From Myxococcales bacterium (GTDB lineage Bacteria > Myxococcota_A > Polyangia > Polyangiales > Polyangiaceae), in NCBI GenBank assembly GCA_016212965.1, contig JACRDA010000408.1, positions 1 to 33,940 of the forward strand: DNA of 33,940 bases. The letters run 5' to 3'. Numbering within the stretch: position 1 is the stretch's first letter; each line of letters starts with the position of its first letter. The notes under the pieces were generated by a model that was not told the DNA's origin, searched no databases, and saw only the letters and a list, made by a program, of their open reading frames with translations. Below are positions 15,413 to 25,315 of the stretch, one piece after another. The translations under genes were made by a program, and so were the position numbers.

Positions 15413-16264
15413 TCAGTCGTCGCAGGCGGCGTCGTTCCCGCCGTCGACCGCGCCGGCGGCGAAGCGGTACACGGCGGCGCGGCACGGCTGGGCGGCGGTC
15501 GTGCCGCCGCTCGAGGGGCCGACGACGTCCGAGGCGCACGCGAGCTCGAGCCGTTCTCCGGCGAGCATCGGGACCGGCTGTCCGAGCAGGGTGGGCGCGC
15601 CCGTCGCGACCTCTGCCGTCGAGTCGAAGAGCGTGGTCGGTCCCGAGAAGCTGCCGAGCGCCGTGAGCGTCATGCGGTGCGCCGGCGGCAGCTCGGGCGC
15701 CACCGCGAAGAGGAACTGATCGCGCTCGAGCGTGCACGCTCGCACGCCCTCGCCCGCCACGCGGAGCGCGTCGGCGACGGCCGTCACGTCGTTCCGCCCC
15801 ACGGCGAGGCCGTGGAGCTCGAGGGCGAGGGCGTCGGGGCTCGCGGCCTCGGCGCTCGCCTCGACCCGCAGCAGGAGCTGAGCGCCCGCAGGGACGTGGA
15901 GCGCGACGGTGTCGGGCAAGAAGAAGGTCTCGGCCGAGCTGGAGGACGCGTAGAGCAGCTGCCCCTCGGCCGCATCGGGACCGCAGGCCTCGGTCCGGTC
16001 GGGACCGCTCGGCTCGCCCACGGACAGGAGCACCTGGCTCGCCCACGGCGGCACGCTCGCGTCGATGGCGCCGACGAAGAGCTCCTGCGTTGCGGTGCGA
16101 CGCACGCAGTAGCTCCCCGCCCGGTCGGCCTCGAGCCGCACGAGCTCCTGCCAGCCGGTCGGCGCGGGGGCCGTGTCGACGCCGTCGCCGGCGTCGCCGG
16201 CCGGGGCGCACGCCGCGAGACCCAGGGTTGCCGCGATGAGGAGGTAGCTCGCTCGCTCGTTCAT
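15413..16264 (-). CDS. lipoprotein with degenerate copper-monooxygenase (PHM)-like pattern
   Basis: 283 residues. ATG 16264 gives a signal peptide with lipobox GLAACA; the frame is open to 16357 but without a signal there. The mature protein has beta-strand-rich segments: GSYCVRRTATQELFVGAIDAS, FFLPDTVALHVPAGAQLLLRV, FLFAVAPELPPAHRMTLTAL, then TTLFDST, GERLELACAS and a closing CRAAVYRF. The spacing resembles the type II, ascorbate-dependent copper monooxygenase (PHM) domains common as lipoproteins in this phylum, but the copper-binding His-rich motifs are absent. I therefore infer a non-catalytic relative; the resemblance is moderate and not proven. It sits upstream of another lipoprotein on the same strand. 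Confidence 0.75.
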   Translation of the reverse strand: MNERASYLLIAATLGLAACAPAGDAGDGVDTAPAPTGWQELVRLEADRAGSYCVRRTATQELFVGAIDASVPPWASQVLLSVGEPSGPDRTEACGPDAAEGQLLYASSSSAETFFLPDTVALHVPAGAQLLLRVEASAEAASPDALALELHGLAVGRNDVTAVADALRVAGEGVRACTLERDQFLFAVAPELPPAHRMTLTALGSFSGPTTLFDSTAEVATGAPTLLGQPVPMLAGERLELACASDVVGPSSGGTTAAQPCRAAVYRFAAGAVDGGNDAACDD

Positions 16265-16270
16265 GCCCCG

Positions 16271-16276
16271 AAGGTA
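16271..16276 (-). promoter_or_regulatory. putative -10 hexamer TACCTT
   Basis: TACCTT on the minus strand ends 6 bases before ATG 16264 and is identical to the hexamer before the peptidase gene at 7029. Confidence 0.4.
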
Positions 16277-16385
16277 GTGCCGCCCGCGGCGCTCGAAAGC
16301 GGCGGCCGGACGAGCGGTCGTCCCCGGCCGACGAGCGGTGCGACGAAGGGCGCGCACGCCGAGAAGCGGCGGGCCCGGGGCACGG

Positions 16386-17117
16386 TCAGTCGAGCCGGAG
16401 GCGCCGCCGCAGCTCGCCCACGTGGCGCCGGCTCACGCGGCACTTCTGGCCGTCCCGAAGCTCGACGAGGGCGCCCTCGGCGTCGCTCGTGAGGGCCACC
16501 ACGTGGGTCAAGGACACGAGCTCGGCGCGGTGCACGCGCACGAAGTCGAGCGGCGCGAGGCGCTCGGCGAGCGTGGTCAGGCTCTCCTCGAGCAGGTACT
16601 CGCGGCCCGCGACGTGGAAGAGCGAGTACTTGTCGGCGGCGTGGAAGCGCGCGATCTCGCGCGCGTCGAAGACCCGCAGGGCGTCGCCGTCCCGGGCGAC
16701 GATGCGCTCGGCCGCGGGGCCGTCGCCGCCGAGGCGCTCGAGCAGGCGGCGCAGGGTGCCCGGATCGGCGCTCCCGAGGCGCACCTTGGCGAGCGCCTGC
16801 TCGAGGCGCGCCTGCGCGACGGGCTTCAGGAGGTAGTCGACGGCGCAGGCCTCGAACGCGGCCACGGCGTGCTCGGCGTACGCGGTCGTGAAGATGATGG
16901 GCGGCAGGTCGGCGGAGCTCCGGGCGAGCGCGAGCCCGTCGAGCCGGGGCATGTGGATGTCGAGGAGCACGACGTCGGGCGCGAGCTCCGCGATGCGCGC
17001 GAGGCCCTCGACGCCGTCGCGCGCCTCGCCCGCGACCTCGACCCCCTCGACACGCTCCAGCATGCGCACGAGGCGCCGCCGCGCGATGGGCTCGTCGTCG
17101 ACGACGAGGACCCTCAC
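16386..17117 (-). CDS. LytTR-family response regulator
   Basis: 243 residues from a GTG start. Receiver domain 1-120: acidic pocket Asp7/Asp8 in VVDDEP, phosphoacceptor Asp53 in VVLLDIHMP, switch Thr in FTTAYAEHA and Lys98 in YLLKPV. LytTR DNA-binding domain about 140-243 (RIVARDGDALRVFDAREIARF, DKYSLFHVAGREYLLEESLT, FVRVHRAELVSL, CRVSRRHVGELRRRL). It acts as a transcription factor phosphorylated by the sensor kinase encoded just upstream. The kinase stop and this GTG overlap as GTGA (17114-17117), and GGGGAG on the minus strand provides a ribosome site, so the pair is translationally coupled. The frame stays open far upstream to 18119, but that part is a shadow of the kinase gene. Target genes are unknown. 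Confidence 0.93.
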   Translation of the reverse strand: MRVLVVDDEPIARRRLVRMLERVEGVEVAGEARDGVEGLARIAELAPDVVLLDIHMPRLDGLALARSSADLPPIIFTTAYAEHAVAAFEACAVDYLLKPVAQARLEQALAKVRLGSADPGTLRRLLERLGGDGPAAERIVARDGDALRVFDAREIARFHAADKYSLFHVAGREYLLEESLTTLAERLAPLDFVRVHRAELVSLTHVVALTSDAEGALVELRDGQKCRVSRRHVGELRRRLRLD

Positions 17118-18244
17118 GGGCTCCCCGCGGGCAGGCGCAGCGTCACCGTACAGCCCGGCCCGTCGCGGTCGACGTCGAGGCTCGCGCTCGCTCCGTACAC
17201 GAGCTCGAGGCGCTGGCGCAGATCGTCGAGGCTCGTCCCGCTGCCGACGCGCCCCGAGCGACCGAAGCCCGGCCCGTCGTCGACGACGCGAATGGCGACG
17301 TGATCGGCGCCACGCGTGGCGCTGACCGCCACGCGGCCCGAGCCGCGGCCCGCGATGCCGTGCCGGATGGCGTTGTCGACGAGCGGCTGGACGACGAGCG
17401 GTGGGACCTCGAGGGCCGCGACCTCGGCGTCGCACGACAGCGTGCAGCAGAGCCCCTCGAAGCGCAGGCTCTCCATGTCGAGGTACGCCTGGACGGCGGC
17501 GAGCTCCTCCGCGAGCGGCACGCGCGCGCGGCGCGTGGCGTCGAGGGTGTACCGGAACAGGGCGGCGAGCCGCTCCACGGCCTCCTCGGCGCGCACGGGA
17601 TCCTCGCCGATGAGCCCGGCCACGGTGTTGAGGCTGTTGAAGAGGAAATGCGGGTCCGTGCGCGCCGTGAGGCTCGCGAGGCGCGCCTTCAACGCGGCCC
17701 GCTCGGCCTCGTGGGCGCGCCGCTCCACGTCGCGGGCGCGCCGCCGGAGCTTCGTGTAGGTGACCATCGCGAGCACGAAGCACGAGGCGATGACGAGCGC
17801 GGTGTAGAGCTGCCACAGCGGCCGCCGGGGGCCCCAGTCGCAGGTGACGTAGGTGAGCGGCACCGAAACGGCGAGGCCGGCGGCGGTGCCGAACGTGATG
17901 GCGGCGGCGTGCACGATGAGACGGTGGGGCACGACCGCCCGGAAGTCGCGGAGCGCACGCGGCACCACGCGGGCGTAGAGCAGGTGCAGGCTCGCGCCGA
18001 TGGCGACCGTGTGGAGCCAGGTGGCGAGGAGCGAGCGCGCGAGCTCGCCCGGATCCATCTCGAAGAGCTCGGGGTGCAGGAGCAGCGAGAGCAGCGGCGG
18101 CGACGAGACGTAGATCCACACGGCCCAGCGCGGGATGAGCGGCTCGAGCCGCTCGGCCTCGCTCGTCCCCGCCGCGCTCGTCGCCGGGGCGCTCGTCGCC
18201 GGCTCGCGCTCGTCGGGTCGGTCGATGGGGATCCGGGCGACCAT
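17114..18244 (-). CDS. LytS/YehU-type sensor histidine kinase
   Basis: 376 residues. The Ala/Thr/Ser-rich N-terminus is followed by four predicted membrane segments (about 40-57, 73-92, 106-131 and 144-163), then a short coiled linker (RRRARDVERRAHEAERAALK). The His_kinase domain has DPHFLFNSLN with phosphoacceptor His199, then a HATPase with LVDNAIRHG (Asn291) and VVDDGPGFG. There is no separate sensor domain, so the stimulus is probably felt in the membrane. It phosphorylates the LytTR regulator that overlaps its 3' end. ATG 18244 is chosen because the longer frame to 18772 runs over the divergent lipoprotein gene. TAGCAT lies 10 bases upstream. Confidence 0.92.
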   Translation of the reverse strand: MVARIPIDRPDEREPATSAPATSAAGTSEAERLEPLIPRWAVWIYVSSPPLLSLLLHPELFEMDPGELARSLLATWLHTVAIGASLHLLYARVVPRALRDFRAVVPHRLIVHAAAITFGTAAGLAVSVPLTYVTCDWGPRRPLWQLYTALVIASCFVLAMVTYTKLRRRARDVERRAHEAERAALKARLASLTARTDPHFLFNSLNTVAGLIGEDPVRAEEAVERLAALFRYTLDATRRARVPLAEELAAVQAYLDMESLRFEGLCCTLSCDAEVAALEVPPLVVQPLVDNAIRHGIAGRGSGRVAVSATRGADHVAIRVVDDGPGFGRSGRVGSGTSLDDLRQRLELVYGASASLDVDRDGPGCTVTLRLPAGSP

Positions 18245-18254
18245 GTCGCGATCG

Positions 18255-18260
18255 ATGCTA
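18255..18260 (-). promoter_or_regulatory. putative -10 hexamer TAGCAT of the LytS/LytTR operon
   Basis: TAGCAT on the minus strand ends 10 bases before ATG 18244; the same hexamer precedes the hydantoinase gene. The divergent lipoprotein starts at 18348, so about 100 bases serve both directions. Confidence 0.35.
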
Positions 18261-18333
18261 CTCCACCTCGTGCCGAAGCTCGCCGGCAGGAGCCGACGCG
18301 CGGGCCCGCCTTCCGCACTCCGCCCCTTTCTGG

Positions 18334-18339
18334 CATGGT
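18334..18339 (+). promoter_or_regulatory. putative -10 hexamer CATGGT
   Basis: CATGGT ends 8 bases before ATG 18348. Its embedded ATG (18335) is out of frame with the gene. It is a weak variant of the recurrent hexamer. Confidence 0.2.
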
Positions 18340-18347
18340 GCCGCGCC

Positions 18348-19148
18348 ATGACTCCGCTCGCGCACGCCCCGCCCACCCGGCCTCGTGCCCGTCGCGCGGT
18401 GGCCTGCGCGCTCGCGTGCCTCGCGTCCGCCACCTCGCTCGCGGGCTGCTCGCCGGGTGAGCCCGCGGCCGCGACGCCCGTGCCGAGCGCGACCGCGGCG
18501 ATCGCATCGCTCCCCTCGGCCACGGCGAGCGCGTCGGGTGCTGCTCCGGTCGGGCCGGACGGCCCCGCCGCCGCGTCCGGCACCGCGAGCGCGGCGTCGG
18601 GCTCCTCCGCCGTCGAGCCCGGCCCGAGCGCCGCGCCCGTCGCGACGGCCGAGCCGCTCGAGGAGGCGCCGCTCATCGGACCGGACGGCACGCCGCTGCC
18701 GCAGACCGACGACCGGCCGAGCGCGGCCTCGCCGCAGTTCCAGCGCCACGTCGAGCTCCTGTTCCGTGCCATCGTCGCCGACGATCCGGCGATGGCCGAG
18801 GTCGTGTTCTTCCCGCGCGTCGCCTACGAGCAGGTCAAGGACATCAAGAAGCCGGGCGCCGACTGGAAGCACCGGCTCATGAAGGCCTTCGAGCGCGACG
18901 TGCACGAGTACCACAAGCTCCTCGGCAAGGAGCCCGACAAGGCGCGCCTGCTCGGCCTCGACCTCAAGGACGACAAGGCGAAGTGGATGAAGCGCGGGAG
19001 CGAGGGCAACAAGCTCGGCTACTGGCGCATCACGCGCTCGAAGCTCCGTTACGCCGACGCCGCCGGGCGCGAGAAGTCGCTCGAGGTGACGTCCTTCATC
19101 TCGTGGCGCGGCGAGTGGTACCTCGTGCACCTGCACGGCTACAAGTGA
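18348..19148 (+). CDS. lipoprotein with unrecognised C-terminal domain
   Basis: 266 residues. Signal peptide with lipobox SLAGC (about residue 34), then a long Ala/Ser/Pro/Thr linker to about residue 125. The folded part (about 127-266) is rich in Lys, Trp and Tyr: QFQRHVELLFRAIVADDPA, VFFPRVAYEQVKDIKKPGAD, DVHEYHKLL, LGYWRITRSKLRY and a closing EVTSFISWRGEWYLVHLHGYK. The helix-then-sheet order and the final W-x-x-x-W-Y-L-V-H-L strand are reminiscent of NTF2-like folds, but this is only a guess. It is divergent from the LytS/LytTR pair and may be a target of it. The start is set by the signal peptide. Confidence 0.85.
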   Translation: MTPLAHAPPTRPRARRAVACALACLASATSLAGCSPGEPAAATPVPSATAAIASLPSATASASGAAPVGPDGPAAASGTASAASGSSAVEPGPSAAPVATAEPLEEAPLIGPDGTPLPQTDDRPSAASPQFQRHVELLFRAIVADDPAMAEVVFFPRVAYEQVKDIKKPGADWKHRLMKAFERDVHEYHKLLGKEPDKARLLGLDLKDDKAKWMKRGSEGNKLGYWRITRSKLRYADAAGREKSLEVTSFISWRGEWYLVHLHGYK

Positions 19149-19151
19149 CGG

Positions 19152-19184
19152 CCCGCCCCCGAGCGCGAGGTGTGTCGGGGCGGG
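19152..19184. terminator. hairpin between convergent genes
   Basis: CCCGCCCC (19152-19159) and GGGGCGGG (19177-19184) form a perfect 8-bp stem with a 17-base loop, four bases after the stop at 19148. No T-run is present. Confidence 0.45.
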
Positions 19185-19226
19185 AGCGCGCGCCGGTCTC
19201 GGCCGCTGCGACGGCGACCGCGGGCC

Positions 19227-21281
19227 TCACGGCGCGGTGAGGAGCGCCTCGGCCTCGTCGAGCACCTGGCGCGCGTAGGGCGCGTTGTGCGCACCGGCCG
19301 CCGGATCCTCGAGGACCAGCGCCACGAGCCATGCGGCCCGCGCCGGGGCGCTGCCCGGCGCCGCGAGGACCCGCGCGCTCGGGTGGGGCGCGCCGTCGCC
19401 GCCCGGTGAGACGGCCTCGGCCGTCGCGAGGCGCGACCAGAGGCGTGCGGCTCGGTCCTGCAGGCTCGAGCCATCGGCGCCGAGCCGCTCCTCGCTCGGA
19501 CACGCATGACAGCCGGCGCAGCGCGTGCGGTCGACCCGGAAGGCGTGGCCTGCCCCGCGCCCGGGCGCGACGCCTTCGGCACCCGCCGCGTGGCACCCGA
19601 CGCAACCGCCGGGCACCTCGGCGTGGGGTGCCGGATCGGCCTGCCCGCCGGGCGCCTGCCGGCCGAGCCACAGGGTCGCGGCCGACGCGGACGGCAGCGG
19701 CTCGCCGTCCCGCGGAGCGTGACAGGGAAGGCACACGCCACTCGCCCCGAGGTCGCCGGCGGTCGCGAGCGAGCCGGGGGGCGCGACCCGCCGCACGAGC
19801 GCGCGCTCGGCGGTGGCGGCGTGCGCGGCATGGCACGCCGCGCAGCCGATCCCGTGAGGCTCGTCCGGCCCGCCCCTCGAGGCCGCCGCCGGACGCACCC
19901 CGAGGGCGTCGAGGAAGCCGGCCGTCGTGTGGCAAGCGGCGCACGCGGCCTCGGCGCGAGCCCGCGGTGCGGCGTCGGCCCGCGACATGCGCGTCGTCTG
20001 CCACGCCGCCACGTGTCCGTAGCGCGGCGGCGCGTCGTGGCACACCGCACACACGGAGGTCCGCAGGATCGTCCACCGCGCCGCGGGCTCGGGAATGGCG
20101 CCGAGCCCGTGGCAGGCGGTGCATCCGACGCCGCCCAGCCGGCGCAGCGGCCGTCCCAGCGCCTCCCAGGCACCCGGGCCCGGGGATGGCAGGGAGCGGT
20201 CGAGCTCGCGCGCGACGTGCGCGAAGCCGCCGTCGGCGAGCCCTGGCTCCCCGACGGCGTGGCAGGCGATGGCGCAGCTCGGGTCGTACCCCTCGCCGAA
20301 GGAGCCGAGCAAGCCCGCGGCGAGCACGGCCGTCATCCTCGTGTGCGCCGCGCCCGCCGCGGCCGAGGCGTGACAGTCGGCGCGCCCGCAGTCGAGCGGC
20401 GCGGCATCGTGGCGCCCGGCGCGCAGCGACAGCGCCCTCCCGCGCTCGTCCTCGAGGACCCAACGGCCGGACGCGTCGGGCAGGAAGGTCTGCCTCTCGT
20501 CGCTCGCGCTCACCTCCGCGTGGCCCCCGACCGGCCGCTCGGCGACGTGGAAGCGGCCGCCGCCGAGGAGCACGCGTTGCCCGGGGGCGAGGCTCGGCAC
20601 GCCGCTCGCGCGGGCGGCGGCGGCCCCGTGGAGCACGCGCCGTACCTCGGGCCCGACGCCCCGCCACGTCGCCTCGAGCGTGAACGCGCCGCGCGTCGCC
20701 TGCGACACCGGCACGATGCCCCACGGCAGACCACCGGACGGCGACGCCGCGAGCGCCGGCGTGCGGGCGTGGAGCCGGAAGCCGTTCTGCAGCGGCCGGA
20801 GCTCGGCGAGCGGTGCGCCGTCGAGCTGCCGCCAGGTGATGCTCCCCGCGACGGCCTCGCGGCAACCCGGCGCGACGGCGACCTCGAAGCCGGCGTCGAA
20901 GCCGATCTGGGGGCGCGCCTCGCCGAGGTCGATCCAGGGGTCGAGCTCGACCACGCGGCGCTCGCCGACCGCCGCGCCCGCGAGCGACGCCTCGAGCGGA
21001 CAAGCGCCGGGCACCCTTATCGCGAGCGCCGGCGGCAGCGCGTCGGCGTCGAGCTCGAGGTCGGTGCGCCCAGGCGCGGTGCGCACGGCGCGGCGCACGG
21101 CGCCCGGCGGCTCCCAGGTCGCCTCGTGCGGGTCGAGCTGGCTCTCCGGTCTGGCCACGACCGTCACGACGACCAGGCGTGCGTCGTCGCGGCCCCGGCA
21201 AGCGCCCGCCGCAAGGCCGAGAGCGAGGCCGAGGCCGAGCGCCCGGAGGGCGCAGCCGACGACGTGCGCCCGGCTACTCAT
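19227..21281 (-). CDS. multihaem c-type cytochrome lipoprotein (7 canonical haem motifs)
   Basis: 684 residues. Signal peptide with lipobox AAGAC (Cys28). Residues about 35-290 are a beta-rich region without haem motifs (EVAVAPGCREAVAGSITWRQ, GRFHVAERPVGGHAEV). From residue 298 on come seven CxxCH sites (Cys387, 411, 447, 480, 517, 560, 588) plus two wider ones: CGRADCH (CX4CH, Cys298) and CAIACH (CX3CH, Cys336). Covalent haem attachment in the periplasm and electron transfer are expected for the canonical sites; the wider sites are uncertain. Surface location through the lipid anchor would fit extracellular or periplasmic electron transfer, which is inference. Its start overlaps the stop of the upstream gene by 8 bases (21274-21281), so the two are coupled. 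The frame continues to 21857 only as a shadow. Confidence 0.88.
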   Translation of the reverse strand: MSSRAHVVGCALRALGLGLALGLAAGACRGRDDARLVVVTVVARPESQLDPHEATWEPPGAVRRAVRTAPGRTDLELDADALPPALAIRVPGACPLEASLAGAAVGERRVVELDPWIDLGEARPQIGFDAGFEVAVAPGCREAVAGSITWRQLDGAPLAELRPLQNGFRLHARTPALAASPSGGLPWGIVPVSQATRGAFTLEATWRGVGPEVRRVLHGAAAARASGVPSLAPGQRVLLGGGRFHVAERPVGGHAEVSASDERQTFLPDASGRWVLEDERGRALSLRAGRHDAAPLDCGRADCHASAAAGAAHTRMTAVLAAGLLGSFGEGYDPSCAIACHAVGEPGLADGGFAHVARELDRSLPSPGPGAWEALGRPLRRLGGVGCTACHGLGAIPEPAARWTILRTSVCAVCHDAPPRYGHVAAWQTTRMSRADAAPRARAEAACAACHTTAGFLDALGVRPAAASRGGPDEPHGIGCAACHAAHAATAERALVRRVAPPGSLATAGDLGASGVCLPCHAPRDGEPLPSASAATLWLGRQAPGGQADPAPHAEVPGGCVGCHAAGAEGVAPGRGAGHAFRVDRTRCAGCHACPSEERLGADGSSLQDRAARLWSRLATAEAVSPGGDGAPHPSARVLAAPGSAPARAAWLVALVLEDPAAGAHNAPYARQVLDEAEALLTAP

Positions 21282-22032
21282 CGGCCGGCGCGCACGTGCC
21301 GAAGGCGCACCTGCTTCCCGCTCCGCAGTCGGGATCGACCCAGCAGTCGGGGGCGGGCGCGCGCGGCAGGCAGCGCCCGAGGTCGCAGCGCGCGCCCTGC
21401 GGGCAATCGGCTGCCACGGCGCAGTTCGCCCCGAGGCCGGGCGCGTCCTCGCGCCGCACGCACACGCGCGTGCCGCGGCGCTCGCGCTCGAAGGCGCACG
21501 ACCACCCGCGCCCTTCGCCGCGCGGCGTGTCCGGCGCCGGATCGACGCACACCCGGTCCTCGTGTCCGGCGCGCGTCCCGCAGCTCCACCCGGGATCGGG
21601 GGGGCCCGCGACGACGCCCGCGGGTGGCGCCCCGCCGCGGCACACGACCACCCCGGCGAGGTCCGCGCACTCCCACTCGCCGTCGTCGGGAAGTCTCGGG
21701 TGTCGCTGCACGCAGCTCTCCGCCTCGCACACGAAGGGCCCTCCGCCCCGCGCCCGATCGACGCACACGCGCTCCCGGCCCCGACCGTGGCAGCGCCACC
21801 CGGCCGGCGGGGCGGGGTAGCGCGGCAAGGGACGCGCGACGACGCCGAGCGCGGCACCCGCCTCGTCCCAGCACACGCGCACGGCCGCGACGTCGGCGCA
21901 GCGCGCGCCCGAGTCCGCGGGCGCTGGCGCCGCGAACGTGGGGTCCGCCGTGGGCGCGGGTGGCCCCGCGCAGGCGGCGAGCGCGGCGAGGACCGCAGGC
22001 CGGAACGCGAGGGCCGGGCGGCGCGCGATCAT
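21274..22032 (-). CDS. Cys-rich lipoprotein upstream of the multihaem cytochrome
   Basis: 252 residues. Signal with lipobox LAACA (about residue 21). The mature part repeats a module of the form W-x-C followed by R-V/x-CVD (AGWRCHGRGRERVCVDRA, PGWSCGTRAGHEDRVCVDPA, GWSCAFERERRGTRVCVRRE), each about 35-45 residues, then two Dickkopf-like loops (NCAVAADCPQGARC, CWVDPDCGAGSRC). No catalytic motif is seen. It lies 43 bases downstream of the MopE-like gene and overlaps the cytochrome gene, so it is the middle gene of a three-gene unit and may help assemble or anchor the cytochrome; that is inference from position only. Confidence 0.85.
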   Translation of the reverse strand: MIARRPALAFRPAVLAALAACAGPPAPTADPTFAAPAPADSGARCADVAAVRVCWDEAGAALGVVARPLPRYPAPPAGWRCHGRGRERVCVDRARGGGPFVCEAESCVQRHPRLPDDGEWECADLAGVVVCRGGAPPAGVVAGPPDPGWSCGTRAGHEDRVCVDPAPDTPRGEGRGWSCAFERERRGTRVCVRREDAPGLGANCAVAADCPQGARCDLGRCLPRAPAPDCWVDPDCGAGSRCAFGTCAPADE

Positions 22033-22075
22033 CGCAGGGCCGAGGGGATCCGACGGCGCCGTCCCGCGCCACGCG

Positions 22076-23182
<1,107 letters not shown>

Positions 23183-23209
23183 GGCATCCTCGCGAACGGT
23201 GGGCCACGA

Positions 23210-23218
23210 AGAATATCA
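23210..23218 (-). promoter_or_regulatory. putative extended -10 TGATATTCT for the MopE-like/cytochrome unit
   Basis: On the minus strand TGATATTCT (23218 to 23210) lies 28 bases before ATG 23182. The same TGnTATTCT form occurs at 27895-27903. No clear -35 is seen. Confidence 0.4.
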
Positions 23219-23260
23219 CGGGACGGGGGGCCCTAGAAGACGACGCGCTCGTTTTGGGGG

Positions 23261-24196
23261 CTACGACCGACGACCCGCGACCCAGCGCGTGAGCCGCGTC
23301 GGGGTGGGGGCGCGCGCCGGGGCGTGCGCGAGCGCGTCGAGCCACCCTTCGAAGGGCGGCCGCGCGAGCGCGCCCCCGAGGTCGAAGAGCGCGAGCTCGC
23401 GGATCCCGGCCGCGCGCGCGGCGCCGGCGTCGAGGGCGAGCTCGGCTACCGAGCGGTAGGGGCGCTCGTCGCCGAGCGCGCCCGGCCCGGTGCACCCGAG
23501 CGAGACGGCGGCCCGCGAGCCGTAGCGCGCGCGGTGCCGCCGCGACAGGGCGTAGACGAGCGCGAGCGCGTCCGCGCGCCCGACGAGCCCGCGCGTGTAG
23601 CCCTCGAAGAGCGAGCCGTAGAGCATGGCGTCGACGCGCGCGAAGGCCGGGCCGTCGACCGGCGTGCCGAAGAGCCGCTGCCACAGGTGCGAGCCGCCGA
23701 GCGCGACGAGGGGCATGGCCGCGACGCGCACGGGCAGGCCGGCGGCGTCGAGCGCGGCGACGCTCGCGGCGAAGGTCCGCTCGGCCTCGGCCGCGCCGTG
23801 CCCGAAGAGCCCAAGGCTCGGCCGCCCCCCGAGCGCCAGCCTGAGCGCGCCAAGGGGGGGCTCGAGATCGAAGGCGAGCTCGTCGGGCAGGAGCGCCGCC
23901 GTGCCGAGCTCGTGGGCGAGCCGCGACGCGAAGGCGCAGTAGCGCGCAGCGTTGTGCGTGCTGGCCCAGCGGCCGTCGGCGTCCGCAAGCATGGGCCAGA
24001 GGCAGAGGTGCACGCCCGCGTCGCGGCAGGCGCGTACGACCTCGGCGACGGCGTTCGCGGTGCGCGGCCACACCGCGACGCGGAGCGCGATGCCGCGCGC
24101 CGCGAGCGGACCGAGGACGTCGCGGCGCACGAGCTCCGCGTACGGCACGGTCTCGGACCAGAGTGCGAGCACCGGGCTCGTCACGACCGCTCCCAC
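23261..24196 (-). CDS. conserved-looking hypothetical protein, probable TIM-barrel fold
   Basis: 311 residues from a GTG start (a second GTG at 24184 is possible). No signal peptide. Alternating strand/helix segments such as VLALWSETVPYAELVRRDVL, ALRVAVWP, GVHLCLWPMLADADGRW, PDELAFDLEPP, VRVAAMPLVALGG, VDAMLYGSLFEGYTRG, AVSLGCTGPGALGDERPY and IRELALFDLGG suggest an eight-fold beta/alpha barrel. Acidic residues at strand ends (DELAFDLEPP) would suit a glycoside-hydrolase-like or deacetylase-like role, but no known signature is complete. It is divergent from the glycosyltransferase gene with 36 bases between starts, so the two may be related in function. Confidence 0.75.
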   Translation of the reverse strand: MGAVVTSPVLALWSETVPYAELVRRDVLGPLAARGIALRVAVWPRTANAVAEVVRACRDAGVHLCLWPMLADADGRWASTHNAARYCAFASRLAHELGTAALLPDELAFDLEPPLGALRLALGGRPSLGLFGHGAAEAERTFAASVAALDAAGLPVRVAAMPLVALGGSHLWQRLFGTPVDGPAFARVDAMLYGSLFEGYTRGLVGRADALALVYALSRRHRARYGSRAAVSLGCTGPGALGDERPYRSVAELALDAGAARAAGIRELALFDLGGALARPPFEGWLDALAHAPARAPTPTRLTRWVAGRRS

Positions 24197-24212
24197 GGCG
24201 CGCGCTCCGCGC

Positions 24213-24218
24213 TATCCT
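24213..24218 (+). promoter_or_regulatory. putative -10 hexamer TATCCT for the glycosyltransferase unit
   Basis: TATCCT lies 14 bases before ATG 24233. A minus-strand TAGCGC (24214 to 24209) overlaps it and may serve the divergent gene. Confidence 0.35.
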
Positions 24219-24232
24219 CGCGCCCAGACGTC

Positions 24233-25309
<1,077 letters not shown>

Positions 25310-25315
25310 GGCGTC

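Noticed and set aside
16386..18119. single long minus frame that could suggest a kinase-regulator fusion
   Set aside because: The upstream part of that frame is out of phase with the kinase motifs. The kinase stops at 17114 and the regulator starts at the overlapping GTG 17117.
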